DNA of 64,000 nucleotides from Antilocapra americana. Lineage: Eukaryota > Chordata > Mammalia > Artiodactyla > Antilocapridae. The DNA lies in the NCBI GenBank assembly GCA_007570785.1, contig ML660772.1, positions 36,432,815-36,496,814 on the forward strand. The letters are read 5' to 3'. Below are positions 10,001 through 20,821 of this stretch, in pieces. The notes beneath the pieces are model-generated. The model was not told the DNA's origin, ran no database searches, and saw nothing but the letters and a program-made list of their open reading frames with translations. Position 1 is the first letter of the stretch, and every line of letters starts with the position of its first letter. Made by a program: the position numbers and the translations under genes.

Positions 10001-12989
10001 GCTTGGAACTGTGCTAAGAAACCTCTCTTCTTGACAAAGGAGGCTGCTCTCTCCCAATGAGAGCCTTGTTGTCCATATGATCAAGAGCAGATATCTGTGT
10101 GTGGCTAAGTACTAAGTCTGTGAAACATTTCTCACCTCATAAAGTTATGTGAAGCACAAGAGGATAAGCCCAAGTGGGACTCTAGGCATGGATTCAATCA
10201 CAGAAGGGGACAGATATTTTTCTCTTAACTATGAGAAATGTAACAATGATGACAACAACAATAATGAAGTCCAAAAAACAGAGGCAAAAAGAAATATACA
10301 ACCTTTTTAAGAAGAAACAAAGCAGCATCATGATAAAATCACATATATTCTTCCCTGCAGAATATTTTTGTACATTTTTTTTCAACTTCTAAGCAGTTTT
10401 TCTAAAACACATAGTTGAGACTGAAACCTCTATGCTCATCTTTGTCCCAGGCCTCCTCTCAAGGAATCCTGGAAACCAGTCATACTTGCACACTGCTACC
10501 TGCAACTCCCTGTCCAAGCCCTCCATCCTTCTGTGGAATGCTTCCAGGTCTTTCCACCAGGAATCCTCCCTGTGACCCTTTCCCCAGGTTCTTGCTGCAG
10601 TTTCTTTTGTGCCTCTCATGACCCCATGGTCTTTGATTCCTTGGTGCCTGTGAATTTCTACCACTGCAATGTTTTACTTTAGAACAGCAAACATGTTACA
10701 ATATCTCCATCTCTGTATGTATTTGGTAATGTATGTTAAATCCAGAAAATCTGTTATCTAAATTACCTTGAAATTCTCAAAACTCTATAGCTGCCACATA
10801 ACTACAATTTTTAAAGAAAGCTTAGCAAAATTGGCTTTAAAAAGCTCTTTCTATTGGGTTTATATTCAATATTGTCACTTGGGAACACAATTTTCAAGGT
10901 GCTAGCTGTTAATTTGTTTAACATCACTATTGTGCATTCTTAACCAAATCACTGTCCAAGTTTTTTCTTGTCGCCATCACCATAACAACAAAATTTTGTA
11001 TATTAACTGCTCCAGAAAAGCCTAGAAGAACAAGAATGTTGGTCCAGTTCCCAAACATAGCTCTAAAAAGATCCGTGTTTTCCTTTTACTCTTAAATTCT
11101 TCGGTGACAATTAAAGGCAGGGAGATTTCTGTCTTCCATATTGCCTTATCCATTAGGAGTTAGTTTCAAAGTAAAAATAACAGTATAGTCAAAGAGTCGT
11201 CACATTTGGCTAAGACACTGAAAATAATCCAGGTCTCCAGCATGGTTCACAGCAAACACTATTAATATGATCTTACTGAAAAATGTAGTTGTTACCTTAG
11301 CCTTATACTTCGGATGCTTTCAGGATTTAAACAGCTAAGAACAAGGACCACAACTAAATTTAAAACACTCCACTGAAAATCATATTAAGCGGAAAACTAT
11401 AAATTAAACTTGTCTCTAAGCAACAATCTAAATAGTCAAAACTTAATGAAAACATTCACTTTCAAAAATAGCCTACCGCTTTGGGTCTCTGTTGGCTCAT
11501 TACTGCCAAATATACATATAAAATGCATAATATGTAAACCGACTTGAAATAAATTTCAAAAATTCTAAAAAGAATTACCCACTAAAATAATTAAGTCCTC
11601 AGTTGCCATAAACCTAAAATGCATAATCATGCCTTTAAATTTTAAACATTAGACTAGAGGCAATTATAATGACAAATATATTTTAACCTAGCTTTTCTTT
11701 AATTAAAAAATCAGTCTATAGATCAAGAGGCAGCTCTAGGCAGATTGTACTTTACTTCAAAGTTAAATGTCCAGTTTACCACATATGAAGCCGTCATTAA
11801 AATTTCACTAAATACCAAACATTTCTAAAATATTGGATTAAGAATTCTTATTGCATCTCCTCAGAGCCCTACAGGAGTCTATGGAAATAACAAAGGAGTT
11901 TCACTTTCACAGGTTTTTCATGTCTATTCTAATCCACCAGGATGAAATGATCAAACCTCTACCTCTAAGCAGTTAAAACATCAGACTTCTGAAAATTTAA
12001 ACAGCAGAAAGGGAACATTGACCTTCCTAACACAAAAATCTGCTTGTTTCTAAAGCTCTGTTCGTAATCTAACCAAATAAAACTATACGAAGCTACTGAC
12101 CATAACTCAGCTGGTTTTGTTTGGTTTAATTACTTGATGATTAAAATAGTGGATAGAAAGAAACCCACTTTAAGTCAATTAAGCAAACAAATTTAACCTT
12201 TCTGGGAAACAAGAAACACACCTTTTCCCCTCACTCCCCTCCCCTTACCATCTCTTGGGGATGAAAGTACCCCAATCATTTCAACTTCTCAGAGAGGTTT
12301 GTTGTCTTAATAGCTAGCTTCTTTATAGTACCTTACGCAGGGGAACTGATTTCCTGCATCACAAGTAGGTAGGTTTCATATGAAATCTTAAGACATTTTC
12401 TACGTAAAGAACGAGCCATCAATTTCCCTAAAAGTTTCAAATCAAAACTTGCTAGTTTCACAAGTGGGAAAACAGTAGCCCTCCGCCTCAGTGTTTCCTT
12501 CTCTCCCTGTTTCTCTTTTCCTTCCCAGGCTCAGCTCTTCATATGGCCAAGAAGCTTTCCTCCGTATCTCTCCTTCACCTCTCCAGAAAGCCATATCTCC
12601 AAACAGAGGGGCAGGAAGTTAAAGCAGCCCTGGATATTCACACCTGGCCATGCCCTCCGCTACTCCTTCACCGACTTCTGGTCAGGTCGCGGGTGGGAAA
12701 AACGCCAGGGCGACCACACTTGGCTCATGGGATCCCGCCAAGGTTGGAAGACGCTCCCTGAGCTGCCTTTCTTTGCAGATCCTTGCAGTTCCTCCCGAGC
12801 TGTTTCCCAAACCCCCAAAACATTTTCACGCAGGTATTGTGCGACTAGTCTTCCCCCAAGGTAGGGGCTGGAAACCAACCGTTAAGCCTCTGTGCACTGG
12901 GTATTCTGAGGGTGAAAGGAGGGACCAGTAAGCTCATTTGGCTTCTAGATTCCAGCGAAGAACAATGTGTTTATACCAGGTGCTGCACC
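10001..12989. other. Repeat-poor proximal part of CTTNBP2 intron 1
   Basis: About 3 kb without any BovB or Bov SINE, A+T-rich to about 12400 and then rising in G+C towards the CpG island. Short open frames show no family resemblance. Suitable ground for conserved promoter-proximal noncoding elements, but none can be proven from one sequence. Confidence 0.5.
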
Positions 12990-13610
12990 TCAAACCCGCC
13001 GGGGTCTTGGGAAGAACGAGGACGTCTCGCGCGCCTCAACCCCAGCCATCACCAAGTGATGGGGCAGCAGGCAGCTAGGACCCAAGCGCCCGCGCTCAGC
13101 GGCAGCAGCGCCCACAGCTGGGCATGGGGCCTCCCAAGGGGCCTCAGGCACGGAAACACACACAACACACACACACAATGGGCATCCCGACACCGGATTG
13201 GCGCCGGCCCACCTCCCCCACGCAGCTTTCCGGGTGCTCGGAGGGGTGCCAGGCACCCCCGAGACACGGGTCCACAACCACGCGAGCAGCCAGAGGCGAA
13301 CAATAGGGGGTCAAGTTCGCCAGGAAACACACCCCAGCCCGCGCCCCCGGCCAAGCCCGACCGCGGCAGAGGGGGCGCGTGCAGGGGCCGCACAGGACGC
13401 GCGCGTGGAGCCCGCAGAACCGGGCGGGCCGGGGTTGCCCCCCGCGAGGCGCGCAGAGGACACACGAGATCCCCAGCCCAGGCGACCGCCTCGCCCCGGC
13501 CTCCGGGGGTGAGGCGACCCCGAGAAGGGGGCACCCGAGGAGGGGGGCGTGCGGAGCGCCCCGGGGGCGCCCAGCCCGGCGTCGCGTGCCCACCCTGGGA
13601 CCTCGATTAC

Positions 13611-13691
13611 CGCCGCCTCCGCCGGGGCCCCGGCCGCGTCCTCCGGGGCGCGGGAGAAGTCGGGCTCGCAGCTCGCGCCGTCCGTCGCCAT
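13611..13691 (-). CDS. CTTNBP2: CTTNBP2 coding exon 1 (residues 1-27)
   Basis: The ATG at 13691-13689 opens 27 codons beginning [20 protein letters not shown], which I recognise as the CTTNBP2 N-terminus. From memory, human has Leu at position 12 (Phe here) and Ala at 23 (Pro here). The start is well supported: an in-frame TAG lies 12 bases upstream (13703-13701) and the context GGAAGATGG has A at -3 and G at +4. Coding ends at GCG GCG and the donor GTAATC follows (13610-13605). GT is present but +5 and +6 are not the usual GT. Phase 0 matches exon 2. Reading through the donor would add an unrelated Gly/Arg/Pro-rich tail, which is intron. Confidence 0.96.
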
Positions 13692-13960
13692 CTTCCTGCT
13701 CTAGCGGATCCGAAGGCGAGCTCGGAGCGGCGGCTCCAGGTTCAGCCCTCCCGGCGCGGGCGGCGCTGAAGCCGCGGCCGTCCGGGGACGCGGGCGCTCG
13801 CAGCCGGGCCGCCGCCGCCGCGCTCCCTCCGCCCCTAGCCGCCGCCCCCGCCGCCTTAACCCGCTGCGCGCCGGCGCGCCGCCCGGTCCCCGCCCCGCCG
13901 CGCGCCCAGCGCCGGGCCGCCAGCCCTCCGCCGGCTCGTCGAGGTACGAGAACTGGGCAC
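13692..13960 (-). promoter_or_regulatory. CTTNBP2: CTTNBP2 5' UTR and core promoter region
   Basis: G+C-rich sequence immediately upstream of the ATG. It holds GC boxes (CCGCCCC at 13829-13835; CCGCCCCGCC at 13890-13899 on the plus strand), which are candidate Sp1-type sites, and GCC/CGG triplet runs near 13808-13822. No TATA box is visible, fitting a dispersed CpG-island promoter. The transcription start cannot be placed from sequence alone. Confidence 0.75.
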
Positions 13961-13990
13961 ATGCCCAGGCCGGGTTAAGGCCCCGAGCGC

Positions 13991-14495
13991 GAATAGCAGA
14001 ATCAAAGCCACAGGGCGAGGTGAAGGAAACCAAAGAGCCCAGGAGCTGATGATGCTCCTGACACGGCCCCACGGAGGCGGCGGTGCAAAGACACACGGAT
14101 TAAATATCCGGCCTCCCGAATCCGAAATCTCTATTAGAGCAAGGAAGGTCCCTCTAGCCCACGTCTAGAAATCACATAAGGCACCCTTTTCATTTTTTCT
14201 TAAAAAAAATTTTTTTTCCCCCAACACTGCCTCCCAGACGTTTTTACCCATTTGGTTTATATGCCTGCCTTTGTTTGATTCTCATTCTCCAAAACCATCA
14301 AACTCCCGATCAGAATGTTTGCCACTACTACCGCTTATTGCGTCACCGGGCCCCTCAGCTGTACCTTTCTATACAATCTCTTTCCAAAAAGGTGAAAGCA
14401 GGCTAACCAAGAAATGTTGTGTCATTGCTTGTAAAAGACAGCTCTCTACCCTTAAGAGAATTTAAAAGAATTATCCCCCTGTAGTGGGGACAAGT
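13991..14495. other. Upstream flank of CTTNBP2
   Basis: G+C content falls quickly beyond the island. A homopolymer A/T tract lies at about 14195-14220. No gene or clear repeat. Confidence 0.55.
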
Positions 14496-14716
14496 AGGGC
14501 TTCCCAAGTGGCTCAGTGGTAAAGAATCTGCCTGTCAATGGAGCCACAGGAGAGGAGGGTTTGATCATTGCATCGGGAGGATCCCCTGGAGAAGGAAGTG
14601 GCTACCTGCTCCAGTATTCTTGCCTGGAAAATCCGATGGACCCAGGAGCCTGGCAGGTTATAGTCTGTGGGACCACAAAAGTGTCCGACACGACTCAGAG
14701 ACTAAACAACAACAAA
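14496..14716 (+). repeat. Bov-tA SINE
   Basis: AGGGCTTCCCAAGTGGCTCAG head, 'GGATCCCCTGGAGAAGGAAG' middle and the GACTCAGAGACTAAACAACAAC tail. Full length with modest divergence. Confidence 0.93.
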
Positions 14717-17670
14717 GTGAGGACACACACACCAAAGAACAAGACAAAACAAAAGCTTGCCTAAAAAGTGATTTTATGGCAATTATAAAGTCTCAGAAGG
14801 TATTTCATGAGTGAGTTAGGCCCAAACTCTTCATTTTCCCTCCCCACATCGGTTTCGATTGCTACCCTTTACTGCCAATTCCTCGGATGTGAAAATCTAT
14901 CACCTTATCAAGACCATATGGTGTAGGCTTTCCCAAATCTCCAGATCCCAAAAATGTGTTGAAAGCACAAAATCAAATAGAGGCATTCAAGCTATGTTTC
15001 AAGGAAGTAAAAGCAAATCACAACCAAATCCTGGACTTGAAATTATGGAAGATGAATATCTAGTTTGAGGGTTACAGATCAGAGTTCGTTTTTTAAAATG
15101 GCAGCCTCCTAAATGAAAGCACTTTAATTGCTTCACTTTCCAAATTGGATCTAAATATAAGGCAAAACCGGGCAGAGAAAGTCTTTTCTGCAAAGGTCCT
15201 TAAAAGGGATGATTGATAAATTGTTAAAAGTTCCCTTCCAGAAGAGTGCTACATCCTGAAAGAACTTTCACCTGGAATCCTGGGGTTAAGGGTCACAGGT
15301 TTAGAAATCACCTCCAGCATGTCCTATAAGCAGAAGTGTTCATTTATTTTCTTTTGATTTCCTATAGTTCCTCCCTCTCTTATCTGCATGGTTTTCATCC
15401 TTGTTCATTATACCACTTTCTTTTATCAAATATTTTCTTTGAAATTGCTCAATATTAGAATAATTTAGATAAAAGAAAAGCATTTGATGGTAAAACTTAG
15501 ACATGAGCTGATAGTAAAAATTTTAAGTTGGGACCAAAAGCATTCCTTATTCTTTTCAAAATGCATTTTCACACCATAAGGTAATGTATTTTGTTGATAC
15601 TGATACTTGATTCTGAAATTGAATTCCTACCCAAGAAATTAACCAACTCACTTCTGAAAAAATAAAATAAACTTCACTTGGGAGTTAAGAACTAGAAATA
15701 TGACAAGACAACATTTCTAAGAAGCAAATCTCATTCATGTTATACATGAAGCACAATTTAAAAAATCATCATTAGGAATAAATAGCTTCTATTAGTCTAA
15801 ATAAAATTAAAACTATCACATCACAAAGAAATCAATCCCTGAGTGGTTTCTTTCCTCTCTCATTTTTTTAAAAATGAAAAATAAACAGGTAGGAAAGGAA
15901 GAAAGAAAGAAAAAGAAGTCACAGAACATTTTCTAACTGCCAAAATTCAAGACCTGGGAAGAAAAACAACATTTTTATCTCTACCTTAAACCTGCCACTG
16001 CCCACTGCTGAGGATTGAAAGAATGTCCCAACCTACTGCACAGAAGTAGCACACCAGGAGATAACTCCCTCACTAGTCGCCTGGCTGGGGTTGCTTCTCC
16101 ACCAGGAGGACACTTGATGGATTAAATTCTCTCCTGAATTATCCTCTGTTGAGATTGCAAATTAACTCTCTCTGAAATACTTTCTTTGCAGAAAGGCAAG
16201 TTCAATTAGAGTCAAACCAAAACAGATCTGAAAGAGTACTGACTTGATGGCTTTAGAAATTAAATCTTTTGAAGCTTCATTAAACAGCTAAAAATTGTAC
16301 AGCAGAAACCAACACAACATTGCAAAACAATTTTTCCCACAACTTAAAAAAAAAGACATTCTAGGGTTTGAATGAACATTTCTGGAAGATGGGAAAAAGA
16401 AGAGGTGAAAGTATAAGCAGGAAGAAAAGCAATGAATATATATAACAAAATGAATAATGATTTCTAATTAGTAAATTTCTTTCAGCATTAAAATGGAAGG
16501 AGAGATATTGAATATTTTACAAACAGAGAAAACTATTGGTTACGATGTCTTCTCCTTTGAACAAAAGAGATGATCCACTAACAAATGAATTTAGACAAAT
16601 TATTTTCTGAATCCTGGAACAAAGGTATTTGTGCTGAGCCATAACACACTCTTCAAGATTCTCTTTTAAAACCAAGGAAATGGGTTTCTGCAGCTAGAAA
16701 TGCAGACTTTGCTTGGGGAACCAAGTGGTTTTCTGATTAAACCATGGCCTTGACCTCACTGGCCACATCCTCCAACCCACTAAACCAAAACCCCAGAGTC
16801 TTATACATAATGATGCAATGTTGCTTCCTTCCATGTGAAAAGATGAAAGAACTTACACATGTATCAAAACTGGCTCCCTGTTAGAATAAGAAAATTCTTA
16901 ATTTCAGTCAATGACAACATTTGTGTTCACTCCAAAGAGCAAACCATATGTTATCATGCCTTACATTGCCAAATGACAAAATTACTGAGTAGCATATCAT
17001 TTCTGACTCTATCCACAGGGCTATAGTTATACAATTTAAATATTCCAGACCATGCTTATCCCTGTCTACACTGCGGTGGCCAACCTGGGAAGCCCCAGAT
17101 CTTGACATAAGAAATTCTAACAAAAGAGCACAGATGAGCTTTGACTGCCCTGCATCGATCACATGTTTTTAAAACCAAGACATTGCCAGAAATGAGTTTT
17201 CAAATGACCTAACTACATTCCCTCTTAGTCAACTTGTCATTATCTGCATGTGCTCAGGCTCTTTGTGGATTTCTCAGTAAATTTAATCCTAATCTAGTTA
17301 GCCACTCTTGTCAACAACCTATGGTTTTGGAAGGCCGCCTCCACCAACTGCAGTTAGTGTGTGCCAAGGGAATACAAGCTAACTTTACCTAAACTAAAGG
17401 CAAAATATAATTAGGAAATTAAACATGCCAGGTAGACGCAAGCCAAAACTAAACATAAATATATTATTATAATCACTCCCAGGCCCTTTTAACACCACCT
17501 CTAGCTTCGAACTGCATTTGGTCATTCAATGCTAAAGCAATGTCCAAATACAAGATTTTTTTTGAAGAGTTAAGGTTTCAGTAAGAGCATTATTCCCCAG
17601 TTTGGTCACTCTAAGAACAGAAACTCAGGTTAATATAGAACAGTACACTAGTGTTGCTTCACTTCTATTT
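14717..17670. other. Intergenic sequence, mostly unique
   Basis: Nearly 3 kb without ruminant SINEs. One short piece at 16297-16353 ('TGTACAGCAGAAACCAACAC' then an A-rich run) looks like the extreme 3' end of an artiodactyl L1. A GAAA-type purine run lies at about 15896-15918. No exon is supported. Confidence 0.55.
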
Positions 17671-17881
17671 GTGTGCTTAGTCGCTCAGTGGTGTCCAACT
17701 CTTTGTGACCCCATGGGCTTTGTCGCCTCTCAGGCTCATCCATCTGTGGGGATTCTCCAGGCAGGCATACTGGAGTGGGTTCCCATTCCTTTCCCCAGGG
17801 GATCTTCCCAATCCAGGGATTAAACCCAGGTCTCCCGCATTGTGGGTGGATTTTTCACTGTCTGAGCCACCAGGGAAGCAC
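17671..17881 (-). repeat. Bov-tA SINE
   Basis: Reverse copy: 'GTGTGCTTAGTCGCTCAGTGG' tail, 'ACTGGAGTGGGTTCCCATTCC' middle, 'GAGCCACCAGGGAAGC' head. Complete. Confidence 0.94.
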
Positions 17882-18445
17882 TTAATTAAAACATTTAATG
17901 TTTTTAAAATCTTTAACTATTATTTGCTGGTTGTACTCTTATCTGCAGAAGTCATTTCCAAGAGTTAGTTTTAGTGCAAAACCATTATGGAAAAACAATT
18001 TTAACAAAGAAATCTAGCCCATTGCTGTCCCTCATCCACCTGAATTGGAAATGAATCTGATTATTTCCATTTATTCAACCTCTTTAGCAACCTCAGAAGC
18101 CTGCCTTATGTAGTTACTAGGCAACCACCAAAGCAGGGGTGTTTATACCATTAGGCATTAATTATAGAGAGCTTTATTTTTCTTAGAAAGTTTAAAAACT
18201 ATTTAAATAGATTATGAGATCAGACCCTTTTCTCCTCTGATGAGGAATGAAGAGCTAGCTCTAAAATCAAAACTGAGATTTTCTTTTCACTATGGGGTAT
18301 GTATTGTTCAATTTAAAGGTAAATGTAGTACTTGAAGAATTGATAAGGAAACCAAAGATGATGGCTTTAAATTCTGATAAATATGTAGATGGAATATATG
18401 ATTGAGTTAGTGATGATTTACTTCTGACACGAAATGCAAAACAAG
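17882..18445. other. Intergenic sequence, no gene
   Basis: A+T-rich, nothing recognised. Confidence 0.5.
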
Positions 18446-18562
18446 GATCTTCTTTGGCAGTTCAGTGATTAAGACTCTGTGCTTCTACTGCAAGGAGTAC
18501 AGAGCACAGGGTCAATCCCTGGTCTAGAAAATAAGATCCCACATACTGTGCCATGTGTGTGT
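18446..18562 (+). repeat. CHR-type tRNA-derived SINE
   Basis: 'TTTGGCAGTTCAGTGATTAAG', 'ACTCTGTGCTTCTACTGCA' and 'AAGATCCCACATACTGTGCCATG' follow the cetartiodactyl CHR-family SINE rather than Bov-tA. Only the tRNA-related part and the start of the body are present before the G run. Confidence 0.7.
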
Positions 18563-18580
18563 GGGGGGGGGGGGGGGGGG
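18563..18580 (+). repeat. 18-nt poly-G run
   Basis: Eighteen consecutive G residues directly follow a short GT repeat at the end of the CHR-type SINE. It can form G-quadruplexes and is prone to length error in sequencing and in vivo. Confidence 0.93.
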
Positions 18581-19342
18581 TCAGTGGGTGGGAAAGGTGT
18601 GTAAAACAAAAAAATGCAAGAGAAAAGCCATAAGTATATAGCTCACTAATGGAAAGTTGTGAAATAAACGATACACCAATGTTTCCCAGACAGTTGTCAT
18701 CATTAGCCATACACCAAGTTAATGGAGTTTCAAATATTTTTGGAATTCTTGAGACATAAATTCCACCTTATACTGCCCAAAATCTCACTTTATGACAATA
18801 GTTTCTGGTCTACGTTTTTTTAACTGACTCAAATCTGTTGGCCTTATTTAAAAGTGCCTGAAAATATGATGTCATTATTTGAAAAGGCATACTATAAATA
18901 TACGTAGCAGACATTATTCAATTAACCAAACACAAAATAAAATTTAAGTCAAAACATGAATAAAGCAATGTCATAGCTAGACTTGAGGGCTTGGTCTTAT
19001 TTATAATTCAAAACGTAAACAAAAAAACCATTGGTGTTGCTATTGTCATCCTAGGGAAGTCACCTGTAGAATAATCAAGAAAAATACTTGTGAAAAATCA
19101 ACATAAAGGTTTAAGTAGTCTGGAATTTTACTGTAACAGTTAAAGAAACATTTAACCACTGAAGTCATTTTGTTAGCAATAAGATTTTTTTTTTTCTTTA
19201 TGGAAAACAGAAATAGCCGCCTACTGGCCATTACTATCAGTCAAAATCCCTTTATTACATCATCACTTGATTTTCATGAGTTATTACTTTGAGCATTAAC
19301 ATCATCTTTGTTAAAAATCAATTCAGTTGGGATGTATGTCTT
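18581..19342. other. Intergenic sequence, no gene
   Basis: A+T-rich, nothing recognised. Confidence 0.5.
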
Positions 19343-19352
19343 CCCTTCAGTA

Positions 19353-20585
19353 TCAGTATCAGTTCAGTTGCTCACTCGTGTCCGACTCTTTGCGACCCCA
19401 TAAACTGCAGCACACCAGGCCTTCCTGTCCATCACCAACTCCAGGAGTCTGCCCAAACCATGACCATCGAGTCAGTGATGCCATCCAGCCATCTCATCCC
19501 TTCTCCTCCTGCCCCTAATGCTTCCCAGCATCAAGGTCTTTTCCAATGAGTCAACTCTTCGCATGAGGTGGCCAAAATACTGGAGTTTCAGCTTCAACAT
19601 CAGTCCTTCCAATGAACACCCAGGACTGATCTCCTTGCAGTCCAAGGGACTCTCAAGAGTCTTCTCCAACACCATAGTTCAAAAGCATCAATTCTTCGGT
19701 GCTCAGCCTTTTTCGCTGTCCAACTCTCACATCCATACATGACTACTGGAAAAACCATAGGCTTGACTAGACAGACCTTTGTTGGCAAAGTAATATCTCT
19801 GCTTTTCAATATGCTATCCAGGTTGGCCATAATTTTCCTTCCAAGGAATAGGAGTCTTTTGATTTCATGGCTGCAATCACCATCTGCAGTGATTTTGGAG
19901 CCCAAAAAAATAAAGTCTGACACTCTTTCCACTGTTTCCCTATCTATTTCCCATGAAGTGATGGGACCAGATGCCATGATATTAGTTTTCTGAATGTTGA
20001 GCTTTAAGCCAACTTTTTCACTCTCCTCTTTCACTTCCATCAAGAGGCTATTTAGTTCCTCTTCACTTTGTGACATAAGGGTGGTGTCATCTGCATTTCT
20101 GAGGTTATTGATATTTCTCCTGGCAATCTTGATTCCAGCTTGTGCTTCTTCCAGCCCAACGTTTCTCATGATGTACTCTGCATGTAAGTTAAATAAACAG
20201 GGTGACAATATACAGCCTTGATGTACTCCTTTTCCTATTTGTAACCAGTCTGTTGTTCCATGTCCAGTTCTAACTGTTGCTTCCTCACCTGAATACAGGT
20301 TTCTCAAGAGACAGGTCAGATGGTCTGGTATTCCTATCTCTTTAAGAATTTTCCACAGTCTAGTGTGATCTGCACAGTCAAAGGCTTTGGCATAGTCAAT
20401 AAAGCAGAAGTAGATGTTTTTCTGGAACTCTCTTGTTTTTTCAATAATCCAGAGGATGTTGGCAATTTGATCTCTGGTTCCTCTGCCTTTTCTAAAACCA
20501 GCTTAAACGTCTGGAAGTTCACAGTTCATGTATTACTGAAGCCTGGCTTGGAGAATTTTGAGCATTACTTTACTAGCATGTGATA
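19353..20585 (-). repeat. BovB LINE, 3' 1.23 kb
   Basis: A 5'-truncated BovB starting within the reverse-transcriptase region and reaching the 3' end. A perfect 10-bp target duplication (CCCTTCAGTA at 19343-19352 and 20586-20595) delimits it exactly. The 3' part shows the BovB signature 'CAGTGATGCCATCCAGCCATC' (plus-strand reading). Confidence 0.95.
19600..20307 (-). pseudogene. BovB reverse transcriptase remnant (235 codons open)
   Basis: An open stretch covers the C-terminal half of an RTE-type reverse transcriptase: GKGVHQGCILSPCLFNLHAE (RT motif before the palm), then the catalytic box reading NADD at residues 71-74 where active elements have YADD, then SEEELNSLLMEVKEESEKVG and the C-terminal MYGCESWT and RRIDAFELWCWRRLLRVPWT motifs. 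The N-terminal RT and endonuclease are missing and the frame upstream is shifted. It is part of a dead, 5'-truncated element and not a host gene. Confidence 0.9.
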
Positions 20586-20606
20586 CCCTTCAGTAGTATC
20601 CGCTAA

Positions 20607-20811
20607 AGTGAAAGTGAAGTCACTTAGTTATGTCCAACTCTTTGTGACCCCATGGACTGTAGCCTACCATGCTCCTTCATCCATGGGATTTTCCAGGCAA
20701 GAGTACTGGAGTGGGTTGCCATTTCCTTTTCTTCCCAACCCAGGGATCGAACCCGGGTCTCCCGCATTATAGGCAGACTCTTTACCATCTGAGCCACCAG
20801 GGAAGTCCTAC
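20607..20811 (-). repeat. Bov-tA SINE next to the BovB
   Basis: Complete reverse copy with target duplications TATCCGCTAA (20597-20606) and TATCTGCTAA (20812-20821). Its left duplication begins one base after the right duplication of the BovB, so the two are separate insertions at nearly the same spot. Confidence 0.95.
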
Positions 20812-20821
20812 TATCTGCTAA

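Larger units (their letters stand above)
378..13610 (-). other. CTTNBP2: CTTNBP2 intron 1 (13.2 kb)
   Basis: The intron is bounded by the exon 1 donor (GTAATC, reading down from 13610) and the exon 2 acceptor (CAG at 380-378). It contains Bov-tA SINEs in both directions, a Bov-A2, one L1 3' end, one 3'-terminal BovB fragment and older MIR, L2 and L1M pieces. The 3.6 kb nearest exon 1 (10001-13610) hold no recognisable ruminant-specific repeat, as is common next to a CpG-island promoter. I saw no further exon with credible splice sites. Confidence 0.9.
12990..13990. promoter_or_regulatory. CTTNBP2: CpG island at the CTTNBP2 promoter
   Basis: About 1 kb of very G+C-rich DNA with dense CpG dinucleotides, in sharp contrast to the A+T-rich surroundings. 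It covers the first coding exon, the 5' UTR and the start of intron 1. Densest between about 13180 and 13960. A short CA-rich run sits at about 13159-13179. Long open frames on both strands result from stop-codon scarcity. Confidence 0.93.

Noticed and set aside
12912..13769. A 285-codon plus-strand open frame across the CpG island
   Set aside because: It is Arg/Gly/Pro-rich, as any frame through CpG-island DNA would be, lies antisense to CTTNBP2 exon 1 and shows no known domain.
13144..13962. A 272-codon minus-strand open frame overlapping CTTNBP2 exon 1
   Set aside because: It uses a different frame from the recognised CTTNBP2 N-terminus and runs through intron and 5' UTR. It is open only because stops are rare in G+C-rich DNA.
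19600..20307. A possible 235-residue reverse-transcriptase gene
   Set aside because: It lies within a 5'-truncated BovB with a 10-bp target duplication, has NADD in place of YADD and lacks the N-terminal half. It is a transposon remnant.
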